The notes beneath the pieces were generated by a model. That model was not told where the DNA came from and did not search any database. It was given only the letters and a program-made list of their open reading frames with translations. Both the position numbers and the translations under genes were made by a program. Positions 1 through 9,000 of a DNA stretch of 19,930 nt are shown here, piece after piece. Numbering within the stretch: the first letter of the stretch is position 1; each line of letters starts with the position of its first letter. Source of the DNA: SZUA-186 sp039714155 (GTDB lineage: Bacteria; Pseudomonadota; Gammaproteobacteria; UBA9214); contig JBDLJX010000048.1 of assembly GCA_039714155.1 (NCBI GenBank), forward strand, positions 1 to 19,930. The letters are read 5' to 3'.

Positions 1-278
1 CCGGCCTGTTGCAACCAGCCGGTATGGATGCAGACCTTGCCGTTGCAGGGTGAGCGAATAAAGCGTGCCTTGCCGTTGCTGATTTCAATGATGCTGTTAC
101 CGAGCGGGCCTGTCACGGTCAGCTGGCGGTCGGGTGACAGTGCGACCACCACGCTGGAGTTGTCTCCTGCCTGTACCTGCAGCCAGGTTGCCGGGCCGGC
201 CGGAAACCACAGCCGCGCATACAGCAGTGGCAGGCCGGCGATAACCGCGATGACAAGCAGCCAGTCAGCCCGTGTCAT
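1..278 (-). CDS. NusG domain II-containing protein, C-terminus cut by window edge
   Basis: The minus strand reads an open frame from the ATG at 278 to the window edge, about 92 codons, with no stop. The product starts MTRADWLLVIAVIAGLPLLY, a single N-terminal membrane anchor (about residues 6-21). A small beta-rich domain follows, ending in SPCNGKVCIHTGWLQQAG, the Cys-containing signature I associate with the NusG domain II family (PF07009). The domain should face the periplasm. Despite the name, these proteins lack the NGN domain and are not transcription factors; their function is not established. The start overlaps the apbE stop by four bases (ATGA), so the two are translationally coupled. 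Such genes commonly sit beside apbE, which suggests a role with flavinylated membrane redox proteins (inference). Most of the usual length of about 120 residues is present. Confidence 0.85.
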   Translation of the reverse strand, partial: MTRADWLLVIAVIAGLPLLYARLWFPAGPATWLQVQAGDNSSVVVALSPDRQLTVTGPLGNSIIEISNGKARFIRSPCNGKVCIHTGWLQQA

Positions 279-1315
279 GTCAGCGGCTCGCTCAGTATGA
301 TCCCGGGTGTCTCTACCTCGAAGCGAATGCGTGACTGCATCGCCGGGTTCATGTGGATGATCCCTTCACTGTCGATCAGCATAACAAAGTGGATGCCCAT
401 GTCCCGGGCAATCCCGGTCCAGGCCTGTGGGCCGGCGACAAACAGGGCGGTGGCGGCGGCATCAGCCGTGGCGGCATCGGTGTGTATTACGGTCACCGAC
501 ATGCTCTGGCTGGCCGGGTAACCGTCGCGCGGATCTATGATGTGATGGAAACGCTGGCCGTCGACTTCAAAGTAGCGTTCGTAGTCTCCCGATGTGAAGA
601 TACTTTCATCGTCCGACAGTGCAACAGATGCCAGCACGCCGGCCTGTCGTGGCCTGCGAATACCGATATGCCAGGGCCGATCACCATGATTGCCAATGGC
701 GCGCAGGTCACCACCGGCATTGATGATGGCGTTCGAGATCCCCAGTGATCGTAATAGTTCAATGCCGCGATCAATGGCATAACCCTTGGCAAAGGCACCC
801 AGGTCATACTGCACGGCCGGGTTGCGGCTGATGATGGTATTGCCTTCGATTGTGACATCGTTGGCAGATGGCGCTGCCGCCAGCAATGCCTCTAATGCGG
901 CCGGATCAGGTGCTGCCAGCGTAGTGATTTCATCATTATGAAAACCCCACAGGTTAATCAGCTTGCCGAGGGCTGGATTGAACAGCCCACGGCTCTGCGC
1001 TGACAGTGCATTGGCCTGCTGCAACAGCGACAGGATGTCCGGTCTGGCCTTGATTTGTTCCAGACTTGCCAGTCGTTCGTTGATGGATGTGAGGGCACCT
1101 GGCTGCCAGGCATGCCAGTCGTTGTGCATTTTGCTGAATGCCGATTCCAGTGCCGTGCTGGCCTGTGCCTGTTGCTCCGCGCCTGCCCCGTAGAGACTGA
1201 GGTCGATCAGGGTGCCGAAGGCATAAAAGCGGTCGTGACTGACCGGGTCATGCGGCTGCTCACAGGCTGCAAGCAGGACGGATACAATTATGATTGCAAA
1301 CAGAATGCGTTGCAT
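275..1315 (-). CDS. apbE: FAD:protein FMN transferase (ApbE lipoprotein)
   Basis: ApbE attaches FMN from FAD to a threonine of periplasmic or membrane redox subunits, such as those of the Rnf and Nqr complexes. The 346-residue product has a lipoprotein signal with lipobox LLAAC (lipidated Cys18). Glu rather than Asp follows the Cys, so outer-membrane sorting is possible. Family motifs run in order: DLGAFAKGYAID (171-182), NAGGD (199-203), TSGDY (241-245), HHIIDPRDGYP (257-267) and the metal-binding TDAATADAAATALFVAG region (279-295). Length is normal for the family. The start codon overlaps the gshB stop by one base (TAATG) and the end overlaps the next gene by four, so the three genes look like one coupled unit. 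No target flavoprotein is visible in the window, so the substrate is unknown. Confidence 0.95.
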   Translation of the reverse strand: MQRILFAIIIVSVLLAACEQPHDPVSHDRFYAFGTLIDLSLYGAGAEQQAQASTALESAFSKMHNDWHAWQPGALTSINERLASLEQIKARPDILSLLQQANALSAQSRGLFNPALGKLINLWGFHNDEITTLAAPDPAALEALLAAAPSANDVTIEGNTIISRNPAVQYDLGAFAKGYAIDRGIELLRSLGISNAIINAGGDLRAIGNHGDRPWHIGIRRPRQAGVLASVALSDDESIFTSGDYERYFEVDGQRFHHIIDPRDGYPASQSMSVTVIHTDAATADAAATALFVAGPQAWTGIARDMGIHFVMLIDSEGIIHMNPAMQSRIRFEVETPGIILSEPLT

Positions 1316-2271
1316 TACTGCCGCTGTTCCAATCGGGTGGCAATGGCTGTTATCAGTTGCCCACCGATGTCGGCATCGTATTGTTTGTCCAGTTCCCGTA
1401 TACAGGTCGGTGAGGTGACATTGATCTCGGTCAGGTAATCACCGATGACATCGAGCCCGGCAAATATGATGCCCTGTTTGCACAGTGTCGGGCCGACCTG
1501 TCCGCAGATCCAGCGATCACGGTCGCTGAGTTCCACACCCTTGCCGGTACCACCGGCGGCGAGATTGCCGCGTGACTCGCCGGCCGCCGGAATCCGTGCC
1601 AGTGCATGGGGGAAAGGTTCGCCCTCAATCATCAGGATACGCTTGTCGCCTTCGGTAATTTCGGGAATAAAGCGTTGTGCCATGGCCGTTTGCCGGCCGT
1701 TGTCGGTGATCGTTTCCAGGATGACATTGAGGTTTGGATCGTCGTGCCGCACCCGGAACACCGATACGCCACCCATGCCGTTCAGGGGTTTCACCACGAT
1801 ATCCTGCTGTTGTTCAAGGAATGCCTTCAGGCGGTATATCTCCCGACTGACGACCATGGGCACGCAACACTGGCTGAACCGGGCGGTGTAGAGCTTCTCA
1901 TTGATATTGCGCAGGGCCGTCGGCTGGTTGACGACCAGTACCCCCCGGGCCTCGGCGCGCTCCAGCAGAAACGTGGTGTACAGGTATTCCAGGTCGACTG
2001 GCGGGTCCTTGCGCATCAATATCACATCAAGTGCGTCGAGTGGCCGGGTTTCCCGTTCACCGTGCACAAACCAGCCAGCCGGGTCTGCCTTGACCTCGAG
2101 ACGATTCATTACCGCATAACAGTCGCTGTCCTGCAGAAACAGGTCGGCCTGTTGCATGTAGTACAGCTCCCAGCCACGTGTCCGGGCAGCCAGCAGTATG
2201 GCCAGGCTGCTGTCCTTGTGGAAGTTGATGGACTCGATCGGGTCCATTACCACGCCGAGTTTGACCGTCAT
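1315..2271 (-). CDS. gshB: Glutathione synthase
   Basis: GshB is the ATP-grasp ligase that joins gamma-glutamylcysteine and glycine to make glutathione in the cytoplasm. The 318-residue product has the usual proteobacterial length. It opens with LGVVMDPIESINFHKDSS, carries the ATP-grasp loop KPLNGMGGVSVF (161-172), the substrate-lid segment RGNLAAGGTG (234-243) and the metal/ATP-binding DVIGDYLTEINVTSPT (274-289). The ATG at 2271 is preceded by a perfect AGGAGG (complement of 2281-2286) nine bases away, which settles the start. It is the first gene of the gshB-apbE-NusG II unit and is divergent from pilG. The same gshB/pilG neighbourhood is known in Pseudomonas aeruginosa (PA0407/PA0408). Confidence 0.97.
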   Translation of the reverse strand: MTVKLGVVMDPIESINFHKDSSLAILLAARTRGWELYYMQQADLFLQDSDCYAVMNRLEVKADPAGWFVHGERETRPLDALDVILMRKDPPVDLEYLYTTFLLERAEARGVLVVNQPTALRNINEKLYTARFSQCCVPMVVSREIYRLKAFLEQQQDIVVKPLNGMGGVSVFRVRHDDPNLNVILETITDNGRQTAMAQRFIPEITEGDKRILMIEGEPFPHALARIPAAGESRGNLAAGGTGKGVELSDRDRWICGQVGPTLCKQGIIFAGLDVIGDYLTEINVTSPTCIRELDKQYDADIGGQLITAIATRLEQRQ

Positions 2272-2475
2272 TATTCTGGCCCTCCTGCCTTTAACCGCCA
2301 GCGAGGCGATTCATAAAGTTTGCTGCCGGGTGGACGATAAATCGCTGTAGTCAATCAGTAATTCTAGGGGAAATCGCTTGCTGTACGTGAATAACTGCAA
2401 GCCATGCTGGGGCTGGACGTGGTTGAAAACCGGATGGACGGGAAATTACTCAATTCAAACAGGTAGATAGGGACT
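2272..2475. promoter_or_regulatory. Divergent intergenic region between gshB and pilG
   Basis: These 204 bases must hold the promoters for both divergent operons. The gshB ribosome site (2281-2286) lies at the left end. For pilG, TTGAAA at 2423-2428 could be a -35 element, but the hexamer 17 bases on (TTACTC, 2446-2451) is a poor -10, so the promoter call is weak. The pilG ribosome site is a modest AGGGA-like stretch just before 2476. A short dyad CGCC-N5-GGCG lies near 2296-2308. I see no clear operator. Confidence 0.35.
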
Positions 2476-2952
2476 ATGCATAGCAGAGCCGAAACAAGCG
2501 GATTTGACGAGATTGTTACGCCGGCTGAGGGCGGGGACGAGCCCGACACCGGGAGTGGCGCCCTTCGGGTCATGGTAATTGATGACAGCAAGACTATCCG
2601 CAGAACTGCGGAAAGTCTGCTCAGGAAAGAAGGCTTTGATGTGGTTACTGCCATGGACGGGTTTGAGGCGCTCAGCAAGATTGCCGATTACCAGCCAGAT
2701 CTGATTTTTCTGGACATCATGATGCCGCGCCTGGATGGCTACCAGACCTGTGCCCTGATCAAACATCACAGGGTATTCAGGAAAACGCCAGTCGTGATGT
2801 TGTCCAGCAAGGATGGACTGTTTGATCGGGCGCGTGGCCGGGTGGTCGGATCGGACCACTACATTACCAAGCCATTTACCCGTGAAGACCTGCTCGATGC
2901 CATTGCGCAACACGGTAACCGGCAAGACCAGCCGGACGCAGGACAATCCTGA
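2476..2952 (+). CDS. pilG: Twitching motility response regulator PilG
   Basis: PilG is a stand-alone CheY-like receiver that is phosphorylated by ChpA and promotes pilus extension and surface signalling in Pseudomonas. The 158-residue product has an acidic pocket Asp36-Asp37, phospho-acceptor Asp80 (FLDIMMPRLDGYQTCALIK context), switch residue Ser110 and Lys132. The MMPRLDGYQTCALIK and MLSSKDGLFD strings are highly characteristic of PilG. An N-terminal extension of about 30 acidic, low-complexity residues precedes the receiver fold; PilG proteins usually start closer to the first strand. An alternative internal start is possible, but no better ATG lies nearer the domain. It is the first gene of the pil-chp operon, with 22 bases to pilH. 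Confidence 0.95.
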   Translation: MHSRAETSGFDEIVTPAEGGDEPDTGSGALRVMVIDDSKTIRRTAESLLRKEGFDVVTAMDGFEALSKIADYQPDLIFLDIMMPRLDGYQTCALIKHHRVFRKTPVVMLSSKDGLFDRARGRVVGSDHYITKPFTREDLLDAIAQHGNRQDQPDAGQS

Positions 2953-2974
2953 GACCGGGAACGAGGGTATGACA

Positions 2975-3343
2975 ATGCCGCAGATAATGATCATAGATGA
3001 CTCACCTACAGATACGTATGTCCTGAAGAAAATCCTGGAGAAGAATGGCTACCAGATCGTCACTGCGGAAAATGGTGACGAGGGTATCGAGGCAGCACGT
3101 CGGGAGAAGCCGGCGCTGATTCTGATGGATGTGGTCATGCCGGGTCTCAACGGCTTCCAGGCAACCCGGGAACTGACTTCGAACCCGGAAACGGCATCGA
3201 TTCCCGTGATAATTGTTACCCGCAAGAACCAGAAGGTTGACCGGGTCTGGGGCATGCGCCAGGGCGCCCGCGATTTTCTGACCAAACCGGTCAATGAAAG
3301 CGCACTGATGAGCCTGGTTAAAGACGCGCTGTCCGCAGCCTAG
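2975..3343 (+). CDS. pilH: Twitching motility response regulator PilH
   Basis: PilH is the second single-domain receiver of the Pil-Chp pathway. It acts opposite PilG, or as a phosphate sink, on pilus retraction. From the chosen start the protein is 122 residues (MPQIMIIDDSPTD...), matching family length. Asp8-Asp9 form the acidic pocket, Asp52 is the phospho-acceptor (LMDVVMPGLNGFQATREL) and Lys104 is in FLTKPV. An ATG at 2969 is in frame, but GAGGG at 2963-2967 sits only one base from it and seven bases from 2975, so 2975 is preferred. A much earlier in-frame ATG (2813) lies inside pilG and can be dismissed. The pilH stop TAG overlaps the pilI ribosome site. Confidence 0.94.
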   Translation: MPQIMIIDDSPTDTYVLKKILEKNGYQIVTAENGDEGIEAARREKPALILMDVVMPGLNGFQATRELTSNPETASIPVIIVTRKNQKVDRVWGMRQGARDFLTKPVNESALMSLVKDALSAA

Positions 3344-3358
3344 GAGAATCGCCAGCTC

Positions 3359-3904
3359 ATGAACACAGACGCAATCATTGATCCCGCAGCACTGCTGCAA
3401 GCCATTGAGGACTGCTGCAATGCGTCCGCTGCCAGTCTGCCGACCGGGGCGGAGGTAAAGGACAAATGGTCCAGCGTCGCCTTTCGGGTTGGCGGGCACA
3501 ATCTGCTTGCCTGCCTCGGCGAGGTTATCGAGACCCTTAAGTACCCGCCATTGACGCAGGTTCCGAACACCAGCGCCTGGGTGCATGGTATTGCCAATGT
3601 ACGTGGCAAGCTGTTGCCGATAGTGGACCTGAACGCCTTTCTTGGTAAACCGCCGGTAAGTATTTCACCGCGTACCCGTGTACTCGTACTTGACTGTTAC
3701 GGTTTTTATTCCGGACTGGTTGTCGATGAGGTATTCGGTCTGAAATATTTCCCGGAAACCAACTGCAGGGTAGCACCTGAAACATTCGACACATCACTGT
3801 CTGGCTACGTAACACAGGGTTTTTATGTTGATGACAGCTTCTGGGGCATTTTCAGTTTTACCGCCCTGGCAGGGTCGCCGCAGTTTTTGCATACCGCAGT
3901 CTAG
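3359..3904 (+). CDS. pilI: CheW-like adaptor PilI
   Basis: PilI is the cytoplasmic CheW-domain adaptor that links the PilJ receptor to the ChpA kinase in the twitching chemosensory array. The 181-residue product has the CheW fold from about residue 38 onward. The signature WVHGIANVRGKLLPIVDL (74-91) carries the conserved NVRG turn, and a C-terminal GLVVDEVFGL strand follows. The AGGAGA at 3342-3347 overlaps the pilH stop and lies 11 bases from the ATG. Gene order and length match PilI rather than flagellar CheW. A gap of 63 AT-rich bases follows before pilJ. Confidence 0.93.
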   Translation: MNTDAIIDPAALLQAIEDCCNASAASLPTGAEVKDKWSSVAFRVGGHNLLACLGEVIETLKYPPLTQVPNTSAWVHGIANVRGKLLPIVDLNAFLGKPPVSISPRTRVLVLDCYGFYSGLVVDEVFGLKYFPETNCRVAPETFDTSLSGYVTQGFYVDDSFWGIFSFTALAGSPQFLHTAV

Positions 3905-3967
3905 AAATCATTTTATTGTTTTAACGCAACCATTCACGAACTCGATTAAACGGTCAGGAGACAGGCC

Positions 3968-5980
3968 ATGAATGTAATGAGTAAAGCCAAGTTGCTTGGT
4001 AGTGGTAACTGGATGAAGATTCTCACCCTGATGATGTTGTGTTCCGTATGGGCCATGGTGGGTGTGTTCGTAAACGTAAACAAGCAGGCAGAATGGGACC
4101 AGGCGCGTCTTGCAAGTACCGGTGAGCAGAAGGTGTTGTCGCAGCGTATCGCGAAGTACACCCTGGCGGCATCTGTCGGTGACTACGAGGCGTTCGAGGC
4201 GTTGCAGGCGTCAAAGCAGGAATTCGCCGCTATTCTCAACAAGCAGCTTGCCGAGTTCGAGGCGGACAAGCCATCCATGGAAACACCGGAGTACGTTGCC
4301 TATACCGGGCTCGAAAATGTCTGGCGTGGATTTCGATACAGTGTCGATGAGGTGCTGGATGGTCAGATCCTGGTTCTGACTGTTGCCGAGACGGCCAGTG
4401 TTACGCGCAATATCATGCCGGAACTGATGCAACATACGCGCGGGGTGGTCGACTCCATGGTCAAGAGTGGTGCGAGTGCCAGCCAGATCAGGAATGCCAG
4501 TCAATTATCTGTACTCAGTCAGCGCATCGTTAACAACATCAACAACATCATGACCGGCGAGGGTGCCGAGGCAGCAGCCGTTGCTTTCGCCGAAGATACC
4601 GCCGAATTCGGCCGTATTCTTGATGGCATGATGCGCGGCACCGGTGGGATGCAGGCTGTTACCGGCAAGTCTGCCAAGGCCAAGCTCAAGGATATCGCCC
4701 TGCTGTTTAGCCAGGTCAGTGACCATGTCGGCGCCGTCGTCGATAACTCCGAAGAATTGACCGGCGTACAGGCGGCAGTCAAGGATATTTCGGCGCGCAG
4801 TGAGGTGCTGTTTAACGCGGTACAGGGTCTGCAGTCTGCCTATGCAGCAGCGCCGGGAAATCGCCTTGTTTCTACCGAGCTGGCGTATTTCCTTGGTGCC
4901 GTTGCGTTGTTTATCCTGTTCTGGATGGGTTTCGAAACCCTGCGTGATCAGAAGCGCCGCAGCCATGTGGTCGAGGAAGAGAATACCCGCAACCAGGAAG
5001 CAATTATGCGTCTGCTCGACGAAATGGGTGGCCTCGCGGAAGGCGACCTGACTGTCAGGACAACCGTTACCGAGGACTTTACCGGTGCAATCGCCGACTC
5101 GGTTAACGTCACGGTAGATTCCCTGCGTGGCCTGGTGAAGACCATCAACGATACCTCCACGCAGGTGTCGACTTCCGTGCAGGAAACCGAGGAAATTGCC
5201 CGACAGTTGACCCAGGCAAGTAATCAGCAGTCTGAAGATATAACCACTGCCTCATCTGCTATTAACGAGATGGCAACTTCCATGAATGAAGTGTCTGACA
5301 ATGCCGACGAGTCTTCCAAGGTTGCCATGCGGTCGGTGGAAATCGCGAAGAATGGTGGTGTTGCGGTGCAACGCACCATTGAGGGTATGGATACCATTCG
5401 TGAACACATTCAGGAGACCTCCAAGCGTATCAAGCGACTGGGTGAAAGTTCCCAGGAGATTGGTGATATCGTCGAGCTTATTAACGATATTGCCGAGCAG
5501 ACCAATATCCTGGCGTTGAACGCATCTATCCAGGCGGCCATGGCAGGCGAGGCCGGGCGAGGCTTCGCGGTGGTTGCCGACGAGGTGCAGCGACTTGCCG
5601 AGCGATCTGCCAATGCCACCAAACAGATTGAGGCGCTGGTGAAAGCCATTCAGGCCGATACCAATGAGGCAGTGATCTCCATGGAGAAAAGTACCTCGGG
5701 CGTGGTCAATGGTGCACAGCTTGCCGAGGATGCCGGTGGTGCACTCGAGCAGATCGAGAATGTCTCGGACCAGCTCGCTGGACTGATTCAAAAGATTTCC
5801 GGCTCGGCTGGTCAGCAGGCCGCCATGGCTGGGGACATCTCCTCAACCATGAATGGTATCCAGGCAATAACCTTGCAGGCAGCCGCCGGTTCCGAGCAGA
5901 CCTCGCGGTCTGTCGGCAACCTGTCGGCGCTGGCGCAGGATCTGGACACGTCGGTTGCAGGCTTCAAGTTGCCGCAATAA
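3968..5980 (+). CDS. pilJ: Type IV pilus methyl-accepting chemotaxis receptor PilJ
   Basis: PilJ is the inner-membrane receptor of the Pil-Chp system. The 670-residue product has two membrane segments (about 16-37 and 305-323) enclosing a periplasmic domain. That domain carries two copies of the VLSQRI helix motif (56-61 and 182-187), typical of the PilJ-type N-terminal sensor. A HAMP-like region (about 340-395) and a long signalling coiled coil follow. The tip reads NDIAEQTNILALNASIQAAM, with IQAAMAGE instead of the common IEAARAGE, a PilJ hallmark. AGGAGA at 3956-3961, six bases before the ATG, supports the start. No receptor methyltransferase gene follows, unlike in Pseudomonas; 92 bases with a hairpin lead to chpA. 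Confidence 0.96.
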   Translation: MNVMSKAKLLGSGNWMKILTLMMLCSVWAMVGVFVNVNKQAEWDQARLASTGEQKVLSQRIAKYTLAASVGDYEAFEALQASKQEFAAILNKQLAEFEADKPSMETPEYVAYTGLENVWRGFRYSVDEVLDGQILVLTVAETASVTRNIMPELMQHTRGVVDSMVKSGASASQIRNASQLSVLSQRIVNNINNIMTGEGAEAAAVAFAEDTAEFGRILDGMMRGTGGMQAVTGKSAKAKLKDIALLFSQVSDHVGAVVDNSEELTGVQAAVKDISARSEVLFNAVQGLQSAYAAAPGNRLVSTELAYFLGAVALFILFWMGFETLRDQKRRSHVVEEENTRNQEAIMRLLDEMGGLAEGDLTVRTTVTEDFTGAIADSVNVTVDSLRGLVKTINDTSTQVSTSVQETEEIARQLTQASNQQSEDITTASSAINEMATSMNEVSDNADESSKVAMRSVEIAKNGGVAVQRTIEGMDTIREHIQETSKRIKRLGESSQEIGDIVELINDIAEQTNILALNASIQAAMAGEAGRGFAVVADEVQRLAERSANATKQIEALVKAIQADTNEAVISMEKSTSGVVNGAQLAEDAGGALEQIENVSDQLAGLIQKISGSAGQQAAMAGDISSTMNGIQAITLQAAAGSEQTSRSVGNLSALAQDLDTSVAGFKLPQ

Positions 5981-6018
5981 TACCCGCAGTCAATATAACA
6001 TCGGATGACATGATCAAC

Positions 6019-6059
6019 TGACCCGTAGCTACAAGCAATATGCAGGCAGGTACGGGTCA
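6019..6059 (+). promoter_or_regulatory. Perfect inverted repeat immediately before chpA
   Basis: TGACCCGTA at 6019-6027 is the exact reverse complement of TACGGGTCA at 6051-6059, with a 23-base loop. It ends three bases before the chpA Shine-Dalgarno (AGGGA, 6062-6066). As RNA it would form a nine-pair stem between pilJ and chpA. It has no U-tract, so it is not a classical terminator. It could modulate chpA translation or mRNA stability, or be an operator. The role is inferred. Confidence 0.5.
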
Positions 6060-6072
6060 CCAGGGAAATAGC

Positions 6073-9000
6073 ATGAATGAAGCCATTGATTTCAGTGCCC
6101 TGAACTGGGTGCGGCAGGAACTCGGTGAAACCCTCAAGCAGGGTCGGCAATTCCTTGAGGAGTATGCTGAAGGTGATGGCAATGCAGACAGCCTGCATAA
6201 CTGCATGGCACGCCTGCACGAGGCCCGCGGACCCCTGCGCATGGTCGAACTGCACGGTGCGGATCTGCTGGCCGCGGAAATGGAAGAGGTTGTAAATGAT
6301 CTCATTCATAAACGCATTGCAGAACCTGCTGCAGCCCAGGAAGTACTGATGCAGGCATTTCTGCAGCTGCCGGATTACCTGTCGCGATTGAAAAGCGGTG
6401 AACCCGGCAAGCCGGATGTGCTGCTGCCGTCGATCAATGCGCTGCGGGCAGCCCGCGAGAGTGAACCGCTGGCGGCAAGTGTGTTGTTCAATCCGGACTT
6501 GACCCTGCCGCTGCCGGCTTCTGCATTCACACCGGGCACTGCTGCCGATGTACAGTTACTGGCAAAAGCGCAGCGGCCGGTTTGCCAGGCAGGCATGTTG
6601 CAGTGGTACCGCGGCGATGAAGGAAACAGTGGTTTGCAGGAGATGCATGCCGTGCTTTCCGGACTGCAGGAAGCATCAGATGATGAAAAGTTGGCGCGCC
6701 TGTGGTGGCTGGGAGCCGGCTTTGTCGAAGCGCTGATGCACGGCACGCTGGAAACAACAATCCGGACCAAGCAGTTATTTGGCCAGGTTGATCGGCAGAT
6801 CAAGCAGCTCATTGATAGTGGTGAGACCGTGTTCAGCGAGCTGGTTCCGGATGCCTTGCTCAAGGAGTTGCTGTTCACAATTTCCGGTGCTGATGATATG
6901 TCAGGGCGGATTGGTGAGATCAGGCATAGCTATCACATGCAGAGCACCGATGCGGGCAGCGTGGCCGGTTGCAGTGCCGAATTGCTGGCCACAGTGTCCG
7001 CGACTGCTATCGAGGAACTGACACATATCAGTGAAAAACTGGATATCTTTATCCGTACCGGCATGCAGGACATGGCGGACCTGGAGCCCCTCGCCGAGCA
7101 GTTACAGTCGCTGTCAAATTCTGTTGCCATGATCGGGCTGGATGAAGCTGGCCAGACATTGTCTGATGATGCCCGGTGCGTCCGGGAGATATGCGAGCAG
7201 GGTCAGTCCAGTGACGAAACCGGTCTGATGTCTGTCGCCAGCGGCATGATCGAGGTGCAGGCCGCATTAACCGCACTCAGGGATGGTAAGGCCACGGCAG
7301 TACAGGCAGATGCTGACGGTACTCATGGTTACACCGAGGGACTTGATGCCGTTGTCCGCGAGGTTGTCAGTGACATGGCGGCTGCCAGGGAGCATATCAA
7401 CGATTATCTAAGACAACCGGAGAATGCCGCGGTCCTGCACGATGTACTGGCGTTGCTGAACCAGGTCAGCGGTGGTCTGCGGCTGGCCGGCCAGGAAGAG
7501 GTCGCCTCACTGGTTGCAAGCATCGATGACTATGTCGCACATCATCTGGTTAACAAGCCGGCTGTGCCGGGAAGTGAAATGCTGGATACGCTTGCAGATG
7601 CGATTTGCAGTATCGAGTTTTATGTCGAAGAGTTGAATGAAAACCGCCTGTATGGTGACACGGTACTTGAGGTTGCCCGTAACAGCGTTGCAAAGCTGGA
7701 TGAAATGAATGCCAGGCCCGCTGATGCTGCCGCCACAGCGGTGGTCGATGTTGTTGATGAAAGTCCGGCTGAAACCAGCGAGGCGCCGGCCACCAATGCG
7801 GTGCAAAATCCTTCGACAGTTATCAGCGGCCTGCAGATTGTTGCAGCCGACGCCGACCCCGAGATTCTCGAAATTTTTATAGAGGAGGCTGCCGGGGAAC
7901 TGGCTGGTCTTGCCGGGCACATTTCCCGGTGGCAGGTGGATCTGGAAAACAGGGATACACTGGAAGCCATTCGCCGTTCGTTCCATACGCTCAAGGGCAG
8001 TGGTCGCATGGTTGGTGTGCTGGCGCTGGGTGAGTTTTCCTGGGAACTGGAGAATCTGCTAAACCGTGTCCTCGATGGCACGATCCCAGCAGATGCACAG
8101 CTTGCTGCCCTATATGGCGAGGCATCTACACCGCTGTCGGAACTATTGGCGCAGGTCCGTGATGGCTCACCGGTGCAGACAGATGTCGATGGTATGGTCA
8201 CGCGTCTGCATGCCTTTACCACCAGCCCGGTGGCTGAGGTCATGGCGCAACCGGAGCCGGTAGCGGAGTCTGTAACCGTTGCTGCAGAGACCGGGGTGCA
8301 GGAACCTCCTGTCGCAGGGACAGTCAACGCAGGTGCTGACAATACAAACCCGGCAATGGGTGAATTGCCGGCACTGGCGGCTGATGCCGATCCGGAAATT
8401 GTCGAGATTTTCATGGAGGAGGCCTGGGAGGCACATGCCAGTATTGCGGAGCTGCTACTCGCATGGGTGGCCAGCCCGGAGAACAACGAGGCGCTGGAAG
8501 CCATTCGCCGTTCCTTCCATACCCTCAAGGGCAGTGGCCGTATGGCAGGTGCCATGCGTGTTGGTGAATTCTCCTGGTCAATTGAGGACCTGCTTAACCG
8601 GGTGATCGATGACTCCGTCAGTATTACCGACGGGCTGGTGTCCATGGTTGGTGGTATTACCGGGCCACTGGCTGAATTGTTACAGCAGGTTGATAACGGC
8701 CCGGAACCACAGACAGACATCGGTATGTGGATGAATGTCGCCGCAAGCCTGGCACGGGGCGAGCATGCCAGTATTGATGATGTCAGCGATATTGTTGATG
8801 CCGGGCTGCAACCGTCACAGAAGGTCGGTGAAACTGTGGATGTCGGGGAGGTCGCGGAGCCAGATACGGTCGTGGTTGATGAAGTGGTGGCCGGGGAAAT
8901 GCCCGCTCAGGAACAGGGCCTGCTTGATATCTTCTGTCGGGAATGCGGCGAGCAGCTTGAGGTAATTGCGACATTTTTCGATGACTGTGTTCAGTCCGAA

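Noticed and set aside
6040..6072. Upstream ATG at 6040 as the chpA start
   Set aside because: It has no ribosome site, lies in the loop of the inverted repeat, and the extra 11 residues do not resemble the ChpA N-terminus.
7620..8720. A 366-codon minus-strand Ser/Ala-rich open frame inside chpA
   Set aside because: The low-complexity composition is the mirror of the HPt-linker codons; there is no independent support.
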